DNA from: Aldrovandia affinis
Taxonomy: Eukaryota; Chordata; Actinopteri; Notacanthiformes; Halosauridae
NCBI GenBank assembly: GCA_029706075.1
Contig: JAINUG010000021.1
Span: 1,437,318 to 1,501,317 of the forward strand
DNA: 64,000 bases
Direction of reading: 5' to 3'
Part shown: positions 13,001-25,000 of the stretch, piece after piece
Layout: each line of letters opens with the position of its first letter
How positions within the stretch are numbered: the first letter of the stretch is position 1
Notes under the pieces: generated by a model
Database searches by the model: none
Told to the model about the DNA's origin: nothing
What the model saw: the letters and a program-made list of their open reading frames with translations, nothing else
Made by a program: the position numbers and the translations under genes

Positions 13001-16000
13001 ATGGAGACGCCGAGCAGATCGAGCAGGAGTCCCAGTGCTCGCCTCCTCCGTGCAGCTCCTGCCACCGCCATTGCCATGGCGACGGGGAGCGGGGGAGCAG
13101 GGGCTGACGTCTTGTGGCCTATTTGCCGTTGCCTTGGGAGAGCTCCCTGAGGGCGCAGCGCAGGAGCAGGGGGCGTCCACACAGACAACACCGCTGTCAC
13201 ATCACTGCCATCCCATAATCGCTGAGACACACAGCGCTACACTGTGCAGCCCAATTACACAAAATTACTTCACTCAAATACTCAAATACTGTGAATGATC
13301 ATAAATATGATGCAAGGCCAGGCCAGCCATTTGGCTGTGGGCTTATATTGAGGGCGACCGCAGCCTGTGGCAGTCCTAATGTGTTAACGTTGTGTTGGAG
13401 GGTCCTGCATTGTTGATGGATTACAAGGGTCTTAACACCAGTCTCAGTCTCATTGAAATGTGTTAGGCTTGTAAAATATGAATATTTGTGTTTATATATG
13501 GATATTCAGTTATTTGCAATTATAAATAGTTTATATTCAGCAGTATTGTGAAGTTGGAGAGCAGGTTCTTTCAGGTGAGAGAGCGGACTTGCTCACTCTA
13601 CAGTAAATGTAATGCAGTTGTATTATGTGCCTGTAAGAAACAGACAAGCATAAGAATACATGAGAATGATGAGAACAGGTCGTTCCATCCAGGCAGTCTG
13701 TACCTCCCTACCCTTAATACTAATATCAGATTCCTTCCAGTCTCTAGTTTAAATACTCCTCCGCTACCATAAGCATACGCTGGCCCAACACAGCTGTACC
13801 CCTCCGGTTCAGGTGTATCCCGTCACGCTTGTACAGGTCAACCCTATCCCAAAAGGAGTCCCAGTGTCACTAAAACATGTACCCCTCTTTCCTACACCAA
13901 GTTTAAATCTCCATATAACATTTTGCTTGCCTTTACTAGCACGTGGTACCAGCAGAATCCCTGAGACCACCATGGAGGTTCTGCTCCTGATCTTTGTTGC
14001 TAATTCTACAAATTTGTCCTGCAGAACCTCAAACCCACCCTTACCTACAGTATGTCATTGGCTCAAACATGGACCATGACCATGGAGCTTGACCACATGT
14101 TCCAGAAGGTCTCCAGCTTGGACACCAGGCAACATATACTGACAACATGCCACTATACTGTCTACACTTCTAATAATTGAGTCCCCCACTATGACAAACT
14201 CCCTTTTCTTGGGTGGTGTGGCCGCCTGGGTGCCCTGGGGCTCATCAGTTCTCCCATTTTCAGAGGACTGGGCCAGATCCTCTTCCTGTGAGGGCTGTAA
14301 TCGGTTGGACACCACAAACTCTGGAGATGCCGTCCCTGCATACGCGCACCCTTTTCTGCGCATATGCCCTACCGTCACCCAACTCTCTCTCCCTGTCTGC
14401 TCTGAAGACTCCCCCAGCGATTAGTGCTGCTTCCTCAAACTTAGCTAAACTGATGTTGCTTCATCACCTGAAGACTATGCAATACACTAGTCTGTCTTTG
14501 TATTTAAGTAAAAATCTATATTCAGATACATTCTATCATCAGCTTTCATTAAACAGGAGCCAGGTCTGTGAGGATTATGATACAGCTAAAATCCACGAAC
14601 GTGGCGTTCCCTGATGGTGGAGAGGGATGTCGGCAGGCACAGTGCATCTTAATTGAAAGGAAAAGGCCTTTGCACACCTGAGTAACCGTCTCTAGGAGAG
14701 GTGCGTAGGAGAAAATCAAACATAAGTAATACAAAAATAAAAAGATTCCCGCACACTGTCTCTGCTTGCAATGGCATTTATTATTAATTAATTTCATTGT
14801 GGGGATCCTTTTTTGATCTTCACCATACACTTTAATAAAAAATGACTGCTCATTGACTCCCGTGATGTACTGTTTGTTAAAGGAGAAGTAGAAATGCTAG
14901 TGAGTGGAATCATTTTTGCCAAAATGCAAATATGCGATTAGACTGCCTTACTGAGAGAGAGGGCAACATTCTGCTCGGAGCCCGCTGCGGGCAACCTCAT
15001 CCGTTGCCATGGCAACCTTGCAGACATCGGGGGTGTTTATATACGTGCAGCTGGACCTTACCTCTGCAGTCCTGTTTACTCCCAGCCGCCTCATTGTAGT
15101 ATAATGTATATGTAGTATATAGTAGCCGCAGTGCTCATATATACAGTACTCGGTAACATGCTCAGCAGCAATGCTCACAGGGTTGGTATTTTTAGGCCGC
15201 TTCGCTTGTCATTTGCATTGCTAATACGCCCTCGTGAATAAATGACGGCTCCAGGAGCCGTTAAAGACCGTGTTGTGAGACTGGAAGAAGTGGCGTCCGG
15301 ATACACGGTCACGGTTTCTTTCCCCCAGCCTGAGCCTCCGCTACGCGCCACAATGCGCTGAGCCTCTATTGAAACGCCCTCGCGCTCATGGCTCGCAGTG
15401 TGAAATACCGCCGTACGTTAATCAATTATTCACAGGACGAGCAATGGAATTGAGCTGCTCATGGGTGGCTCTTAAATCATTTGTGGGATATTTGAATTTG
15501 CGGCGAGGGCGGGCGCGTAATCAATCGAGTAAAGGCTTGATTATAGACTGAAACGGACACGCACACGGACAGCAGCGGGCATGTGCGGTTCTGTACACAC
15601 TACATTTGGGTGCATGCATACCCCGACGCGTTCCACACATGCGCACTAGAAATTATGTTTTGATCTTTTCACATGTATCCTCCTCTCTTCCCCTTTATAA
15701 TATACAGTGGGTTCGGAAAGTATTCAGACCCCCTTAAATTTTTCACTCTTTGTCATATTGCAGCCATTTGCTAAAATCAATTAATTTCATTTTTTTCCTT
15801 TCATGCACACACAGCACCCAATATTGTCAGAAAAACACAGACTTGTAGAAATTTTTGCAGATTTATTACAAAATAAACACTGAAATATCACATGGCCATA
15901 AGTATTCAGACCCTTTGCTGTGACACTTGTATATTTAACTCAGGTGCTGTCCAATTCTTCTGATCATCCTTGAGATGGGCCTACACCTTCATTGGAGTCC

Positions 16001-19000
16001 AGCTGTGCTTAATTATATTGATTGGACTTTGGAAAGGCACACACCTGTTCATGTAAGGTCCCACAGTTGACAGTGCATGTCAGAGTAAAAACCAAGCCAT
16101 GAAGTCCTAGGAACTCTCCATAGACCTCCGAGATAGAATTGTGTTGAGGCATAGATCTGGGGAAGGGTATAAAAACATTGCTAAAGCATTGAAAATAAAG
16201 GAGAACAGTGGGCTCCATTATTGTGAAATGGAATAAGTTTGAAACCACCACAACTCTTCTTAGAGCTGGCCGTCTGGCCAAACTAAGTAACCGGGCAAGA
16301 AGGGACATGGTCAGGGAGGTGACCAAGAACCCAATGGCCACTCTAAGAGAGCTTCAGAGTTCCTCTGCAGCCCTGTTACTTAATTCTATCTCGGAGGTCT
16401 ATGGAGAGTTCCTAGGACTTCATGGCTTGGTTTTTACTCTGACATGCACTGTCAACTGTGGGACCTTACATAGACAGGTGTGTGCCTTTCCAAATCAAGT
16501 CCAATCAATATAATTAAGCACAGCTGGACTCCAATGAAGGTGTAGGCCCATCTCAAGGATGATCAGAAGAATTGGACAGCACCTGAGTTAAATATACAAG
16601 TGTCACAGCAAAGGGTCTGAATACTTATGGCCATGTGATATTTCAGTGTTTATTTTGTAATAAATCTGCAAAAATTTCTACAAGTCTGTTTTTCTGACAA
16701 TATTGGGTGCTGTGTGTGCATGAACGAGGAAAAAAATGAAATTAATTGATTTTAGCAAATGGCTGCAATATGACAAAGAGTGAAAAATTTAAGGGGGTCT
16801 GAATACTTTCCGAACCCACTGTATATAATATGAATTCCTGTTATTCTCTGAAGACCTCAGATACACTCTGTCCTCTTCCCACGATCATGCTAGTGAATGC
16901 ATTCAACTGTACAACTCAGCAAGGTTTCGAGAACTCTTAGTTTATTCAACACTGTTTAACAAACCTGCCAAAGAACATCACTTCCAAGAAAAATAAAATA
17001 TCAGTTAAAGTGTCGTAAAAATAGAAACATAAAATAGAATCAAAATAGTGCTTAAATGTTTAAAAAAGAACGTCAAATTAGCAGGTGCAGTCGGTGGGCT
17101 TATAGGCGCCCACGGTCACAAAATCTGGCAGGTGCGCGTACATCCGCTGACGTGGGCAGCTGACGGAATTTACGTCACGCGGACCCTCGCGGCTTCGCGG
17201 ACGCGGAAACTATAATTTGGCCTTAAGTGAAAAGTGTTCAAAAAGGTTATTTTAGTATTAGAATAAAATGAAATGTCATACGGTTAAGTGCAATTAAAGG
17301 TCAAACGCAGTGCTTTGAAATGGTGCTTTCGGTTTTGTGTTTTGAGGGAAGTGTGACAATTGTTAACGAGAATTTAACGCAAAAGCGAAATACGTTAACA
17401 GCCCCGGGAATTGATTAGGCTGTAAATATGTGGCTGCGATTGATGTCCTTGCCGTGCTGCACACTGCTGCACGTGTCGTACATGGGGTGAAACTCAGGTG
17501 CTTTATGTCACGTGATGCTTTTCACATAAAGTGCTGGGTCTTCAGGGCCTACTGTAAAGCCTGCGTTTATGTCATAATGCTGCTTTGATTCTACATTTAC
17601 AGTTGACATTTTAAGTGCAGGAAAGACCTAAAATGCACCTTTTGTCACAAGATCAGTGAAGCAGCAATCATTGCAGTCTGGAAGCTATATTCCACTGGTG
17701 GATAGGCCCATTTCATACTAATTCAATATAGTGGTAGATCCAGTAGTATTTAGTTAATTGTGTGTGAAACACCTGTGTGTGAAATGTACAGTTGTATGGG
17801 TTTGTTTTTAACAAGGAATTTTGTGATTTTGTAGGGCCTGTGTTGTATGAAGCCTGCCAGTTGGCAGTGAGTCCGGGTTGGCTCTGTTGTCTCATCCCCC
17901 CTCCCTCCTCATCAAGGAATAGCTGAGTCTTGATTAAGCTCTGAGTTGTCCAAGACTTATAGAGATTAGCTCTGGGTCACCTGACCGTGGACAGCGATGA
18001 TGTCACTCCCGATGCTCCTCTCCAGTGGAGCTCATGCTACCAGTCCCCTGTCCCAGTGCGATGGAGTAGAGAGTCACCGTTGTGATGTAAGCTCCGCCAT
18101 GTTTCCAGACAGACGGCCTGTGCAGTCATCTGGTCCTGTGCTTATTCGGATTTGTACCGAGGGGAAGGGGGAAGGGTAAAGACAGTGGGGGAATGTAAGC
18201 TGAGGAATCATATCTGTGACATATCTGACACTAAGATGGCTGGCTGTTGCTATACCAGGTTTCCAAGCGTAATTGCATGATTCATCACTCAGATGGTCTC
18301 TAAAGCAATAGTTGGATTGCTAAAAATGGTGCAACATTTTGTACATATGCATTGTGGCTATAGAATAGCATTGCCAAAAGAAATCCTGCCCAAACTGTCC
18401 AAATCGAATATAATCGGATAATGGAATGTTTGTGGATGAACAATTACAGCAAAACAGACAGCTGAGAGGTTTTGCGTTACCAGCAGCTTTAAGTAGCCCT
18501 TCGGGGTTAGGAATGATATCAGGGCAAAAAAAAAAAAAAGAGAGCAATACAAACAGAAAGGGAGGCAGACGAAAGATGTGACAGCGCATTTCCCCGCCTA
18601 CATCACAGAGGAGGCAGATTAACCGCTTCACTGCCGCCGCTCTCCCCTCACTCCGCCCGGGAGGGGCCGGGACTCTTAGTGTGAAATCGCCGCCCGCGTC
18701 TCCTTTCAAGAAAGAAGCTCTCCCCCAAGATCCCCCTCTCTCCCACAGATCTGCTGCAGTGGAGACTGCGGTGTTTACAATCTGCTCTGCCCCCCCTTCC
18801 CTCTCCTCTCCTCTCCTCTCCCACCCTCCCACCCTCCCTCCCTCCCTCCCTCTCGGCGATGGGGCTTTTACAGCATCACCGTGGTCGCCTCCCACCTGCC
18901 CCCCCCGTCTCTCCCCCCTCCTCTCTCATTCATGCTCTGGGATGCCTGAGTGAGAGAATCGGCGCCACAGCAGACAGAATCGGCGAACCCCCTCTCGCTC

Positions 19001-22000
19001 CTCCAGCATGCAGCCCGCCGCAGACTCGACCAAGATGGAGTGCTTCTGGAGCAGCTGGAAGTGCCAGGGTACCGTGGGTGTGTGTGCGGCGTGAGTGTGG
19101 GGCCGAGGGGGGGCGGAGGGGCGGTCTGCGGAGGGAGAGGGCTCGCGTGGCCTGTGCGGCCCGGACGTGCGTGCACATGTTTGCGAGCGGTGCGTGTCCG
19201 TGCGGAGCGGTGTGCGTTATTGTTATTGTCAGCCACCCCCCCTTACCCCCCCTCCCACTGCCGGAGGGCTGGGAGCCGGGATGCTCGTTGCCATGGCGCC
19301 GGGGGCTCAGCTGCCTGGTGTTTGTGCCACGGAGCGACGGAGGACCTGTGGCAGCCTTCTCGCCGAGACACACCCAACCCGGCTACGTTACACACACTGT
19401 GTCAGCACCGCTGATAGCTCACAGGGCAGACAACGCAGTTGCAGCTTTCCTCGACTATCGATAGATCAGAGACACGGGCCGTGTGAGAGCGGGCTCCAGT
19501 GTTTGGAGGGGTCTTTGTGTCCGTTTGTTTGTTTGTTTGTTTGTGTGTGTATGTCTGTCTGTCATGCCTATCTCGGCCGGCGGTGGTGAAAATATCAAAT
19601 CCTCGATGTGGCTGCGTTCCTCACAGGCGCCGAGCACTGGCTTCATGGCCGGGTTGTGCTGCCGGGCGCGCTACGTTTTCAGGGGGGCTGCAGTTGTGTT
19701 TACCTCCTGACTGCGCAGACAGAGCGCAGGCACTCAGGGGCCACTAGAATGTTCCACACGGAAGACGCAGCATCTGCAATATGCGCAGATCTGTTCATTA
19801 TTCAGTTAGCAACGTCATCGCTAGTTTTCTCATCTGCATCATTTGTAATGCTTTTGTTTGTTTGTGTGTGTGTATATAGATGCATTTTTCTTAAGAATAT
19901 AGTTGTATGGGACTGACAACAGGACATTTCCTGCTGTCAGTGATTTTTTGAGATGTTTGTTCTTGGGTTTGTTTTGTATAGGTGGTTGAATTGCAGGGCT
20001 TTGCATTTCTTTGTCTATCAGCTGTTAGTAGAGATGCCTGTGTGTTTGTGCTGAGCTGATGATCTGGTCTTTCCCTGATTCTCTCTGCTGTCTGTTTAGG
20101 TGTTGGCTGTAGGCTGGCAGGTGGAATAATGTTTCCTATCATGTTAAGCTTTAAATGGGTCACTGTTTCCTGTGCGTGGGAGGCAGCTGAACTGTTCACG
20201 TTCGATAGACCTCAGTTCCTGTATGAGGCAAAGTGCATCTCACATGGTGCTTTTTAACGCATCCATTAGAAATACCTGGGCTTCTTTGATGTTTTGGGGC
20301 GAGAGGAAGGAGGAGGCAATGTAGTGTTGGGAGGATTTGTATGCGTTTCTGGTTCCTTTGTGATCCCTGCATGTGGGAAGAGCCGTGATTGGCTATAACC
20401 ATGGTAACAAGGTGCCTGCGTTTGTGTCTTAGGGTGTTTTCCGTGTATAGCTCTGCGTCGTTTGTCTCTCGGGCTCGTGCGTGCATCACTGTGTTTGTCA
20501 GTGTTGTGCAGTTTGTGTAGCATTGCCTTGTGTGTGTCACTGCGCATGTCAGTGTGTCTCTGTCGAGTGCTGTGTGTGCAGCATGATGTCACTGTGTTTC
20601 ACCGCATCACCGAGTGTTGTGTGTGGCACTGCGTCTGTCGGCATTGTGCGTGTGTGGCACTGTGTGTATGCAGCATTTGTGCGGGCTGGAGAATGGCGAC
20701 TCGGATGAGGTGGCGTCTCAGTATTCGCGAAGCTTTACGACAACGTGGCATCTAATAAAGGTGCGGTTGAGAAGAGCCTGTTAAAGCATTGGTAGGAGGG
20801 AGCCATCTTGCAGGGGAGAAAAAAGATGCTGTCTCTACTGTAGATTCCTTATTTGGCACTTACAGGACACACATTGTGCTTTTATTGCATTATCTTTCTC
20901 TTTTCGGTTGACGGAGAATAATAAAAAACATTGAACAGCCAGCGCAGATTTGCTCTCCGACTCATGTCCACTACTTTTTCATCTAATGCAAAGTTATTTT
21001 CACCCACTGAGAGCTGTGTATACAGCAAACACAAACACTTTACTCCCTGCGGCCTACAGCGTGGTTTGGGGCTATGGTAATTAATGTTGCATAACAGTCA
21101 TGATCAGTTCTAAATGTCAGTCTAAGACATTAATACTGGCCTGGTTTGCTGCTGGCCTCATTTGTAATCATGATTTAACTCAGCGGAGACTAGGGTCCTC
21201 TTTATCAGCGCGTGTTGAGCTAGTATGCTTACAGTGCTGAACTTTGAAGGAGAGATCATCTATCAGCACTCGAGGTTCTGCAGGGCGAGCAATTTCCTGG
21301 GTGTGGCGATTCAATTTCCTGTTTGGGTCCCGCAGTCTGGGTGTAATCCCTGAGGCTGCCCTGTGTTAGCGACAGTCTGGCGGCAGCCATCCACCTAGTT
21401 AGGAGCAGGACGAGCACATGGGAAGCAACCCTGTAAGGCCAATGCCCACATTATAGCAGATGCAGCTTCAAGATTACATCTGAAAATGTTTTGAAACCGG
21501 TCCGAATAGACGGTTTCAATTCAGAAAACCAAACAAAATCTTAAAAGACTTAAAATACACACGACAATATTTTTAAGTTGTATTGTGGCCATTGTCAAAA
21601 CGCACAAGAAAACCAACCATTCAAAAGCCAGAACAGATCAGCCCGGCCGTATACAGTTTACCTTTCGAAGGCCGTGTACGGTGCCAGTTTATTTCACGCT
21701 GCGCAGCGTTTGAATTGAAGGTCTCTGATCGCCTCCGGTCCGCGGCGGTCTTAATTAATGACCGCTGTGGACCGACCGCGCCGCGCTTTCTATCGATCGG
21801 AAGGCCGCCCGCCTTCCATTCCGACACACTCAGCAGGGCGGTGACATTTACCCTCCCGCCGGCTCAGTAAGCGGCCCTGTGGAGGAAGCTGCCTCTGTAG
21901 AGGGCCGGCGTGTTAAAGTCCATCTTACAGCAGGCGTTGATGCAGCTGGCGATGCCACCATAACATGCCTGCATAAGTTCGTTTTCTTTGCTCTCTCTAA

Positions 22001-25000
22001 AACTCTACATCTGGCGGCATGTAGTATAATGGTTAGGGAACTGGACTTGTAACCATAACATGCCTGCATATTGAGCAAGGTACTGAATTGCTTCAGTAAA
22101 ATATCCAGCTGTATAAATGGATTGTATGTAAAGAAATGTAAACTTGGCTCTGGATAAGAGCATCTTCTAAAACATTGAAACTGATAAGAGCGCCTGTTTT
22201 GGGTAGTTCTACTTGAAGTGTTTGCCACTGGCGTTTGCATGCGCCGACCTCTTCACGGCGTCTTTCGTCGTACCCGACAAATGAGGGCACCTGAGTGGCA
22301 ATTTTGTGAGGCAGGTCAATGCAGGGCACGCTACTCTACAGAAAGAACAGTCTCCCTTTGGCTCCCGTGCGTATTTGGCACTGTCCGACTAGTCAGTAAC
22401 GAGGAGACGATCCACGTTCATCCAGAGTCACACAGAGACACGGCTCTTTTGGAAACGCTGCCGAAGGGAATCGAAAAAGAACAGTTTCGAGTTTCCCGTG
22501 GAGACCGTCTTTGACGGCGTTAGATATCGAGAGCACGAAAAGCCCCTGAGCCTTTCTACTAATTTTGGGTGGGACCTTTTGCATCGTATAGATGATGTCA
22601 CAGGTTGGCACGATGATTGGTCTTTATTAGCATTTTCATTATTAAAGGAATTTACTACCCACTTCTCTGAGCGCATTCTTTTCCTCTCCATCTACGTTGC
22701 TCGTGACACAATGGGGTCCTTTCCCGGAGCGAAGCTGACATTATACAGATTAATAGCCGATAGCTGTTCGGATGAATTATTGAGATGTGAGTAATAGGCA
22801 TTACATCATTTTCTCGTTAATCCAGTCGTCGCTGTTGGTGTTTCCTGGCAGGCTGCACTAGGACCATGTTAGGGAGGCTCTGCTGTTGTGTGACATCATT
22901 CAAGCGCTTGCTTTCCTCAGTGATGACCATGCTATGACCTCACTGTCTGACATCACACCCCTGATGGTCACTTACCAGCCACAGCGAAACAGAATTCAGA
23001 AATTCCTCAGAGGAGCTGAGGGCATTTCCCACAACGTTGACAAATTACCCATCACACTCCGATGGAAGTGCCAGCAATGTACTATCTCAATTCCTTTTTG
23101 GCGCCATGCTGTACTACACTCTAAATGAGAAGCAACGACTGGATATCTTCTTTAAATTTCCCCAAGAGTGCAGAACCTGAATCCAATAGTGCTTTTACAG
23201 CTGCCCCCACTTTGCCCTCCCCAAGTTCTAATGTCTTTTAGCACATTAGTCCTACTTCTCATCTTTTTATAATGGATATTCAATTTCCATATCTATCAGG
23301 GGACGAGGAATGCTTTTTCTGTTGAAGGTTTGAAAGCGTTGCCTCAGATGAGGTAAATGGGGACTTCATCTCACGGAGTCCTCTCAGCTTTCTCCCTGTA
23401 GCTTCCATGACTCTATTACGGATTCCCGTTAAGTGAATAATTTTGTATTTATAGCGTTCAATCTGCTACAGCCTGAGGACTTCTCGTTGTCACTGCGCAA
23501 TAAATCAACAGAGGATCACTGATAGATAGTCGCGTTTAAGTAATCCGAAGGACGTGTCTCCTTTTTGTTTACGGCAAACTGCGACTCGGGGCTGACCGCC
23601 TCTTGGGTGTTGAATCGGCGCTCTGTTTTACGTTCGAAAATGAAAAGAGCGGTTGTGTGCCTCGATCCCCCTGGATTGAGCGAGCGGGTGAATCTGCCTC
23701 TTTCAGGAAGGTAGAGCTCTCTGCCATGTTGTGTGCGGAGAGAATAAGGGCACAGTATCTATGGTAACTGCGTCAGGACCCTGCCGCTGTGCTCCGTACA
23801 CTCTTTAGTGCTGCGGAGTGGCAGCAGGTTTCTGCCTGCACTTTGTGCGTTCGCCACTTACGTTCAATTACACACAAAACAGTGCGACGCTCTCACAATA
23901 CAGCTCAGAACTGTGATGCGATGTAGACGTTTCAGTGCCGTACGGGCCTGTGCTACAGTGCTCTTTTGAGAATTTTTTTTTTTTTTTTTTTTTTTTACTG
24001 GATACCGTGCATTCCACAAGTGCTAAACGGATTTACAGGCTAAGGGGGGAAAAGCACCGAATGAAGAATCTGTCCTCTGTCTCGGCGTTAGTGGGAGAAC
24101 CTCCACCCCTTGCTCATAGCATAACGCACAGCCACCTTTCCCCAGCGTGGGCTTGTGCCGTCAGCGTGGCTGTGTCTTTAAAGGCACGGATAAAAAAGCG
24201 CGCACTGAGCATGTGCGGCGAGCGCTGGATTCTTTACTTTCTGGCACGGGTCCCCAGCAAAGCGCCGATTAGCCAATGGCTGCGTGACGGTGGCCCCTCC
24301 CACCCCGGTCCGCAGGCAAGGGGACTCCCCCTCCAGCGCACTCCTTTGTCTGGAATACAGCAGCTGCCTCTTTCAGCCATGGGAGCCGCAGGTCAGTCCA
24401 CGCTCTTCTGCAGCTCCGCGCTTTCGCGTCCGTACGGGGTCCGGGACCCGCGCAGGGGCCGGGGTGGGGGGACGCGGCGGCGGGTTCGTGCTGCCGCGAT
24501 GGCGTTTGTGCTTTACGGCGCGCGGCTCTCGGAGGAGATAAAGGCAGGCTCCGGGAGATTTGGAAGCGGGGGCATCTAGCGCGGGGGTTTGCTGTCACGT
24601 TATCGATCAGGGTGATTGATTAGCGGCCGGGGCGGCGCGTGTGGCGGCGTGTGTCGGGGGGGTCGGTTATTCGCTGGAGCGGAGCAGGTACCGCGCGATG
24701 TGTGTCCCGTTCTGGGGCGGCGATGGAAAAAGGGGCCGTTATCTCTTCCCGGCACACGCAGCTCTGTGACTAAAATTAGAGCAGGCGGAGGGACACGGGG
24801 GAGTACGCCCAGCGATCCACCTGCACTCTCGCTGCGAGCGAGAGGGGGAGCCGGCCAGGAATTCTCGAGCTCCGACTCTCCCACGCGCGCGCTCTCTCTC
24901 TCTCACAGACACAGAAGGGGTATTCAGGTATCATAAAACCGCCGTAGTCATGGGTTACTCCTCGTTGCGGTAACAAGGTGGGTCAGTCTTTCGCAGTGAA

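Noticed and set aside
18859-19464. 201-codon open frame and several overlapping ones
   Set aside because: CpG-island composition makes all frames open; only the RTN1-C exon is supported.
23935-24579. 214-codon open frame
   Set aside because: Starts in a poly-T (poly-Phe) tract and has no domain; only the short ATG exon at 24379 within it has splice support.
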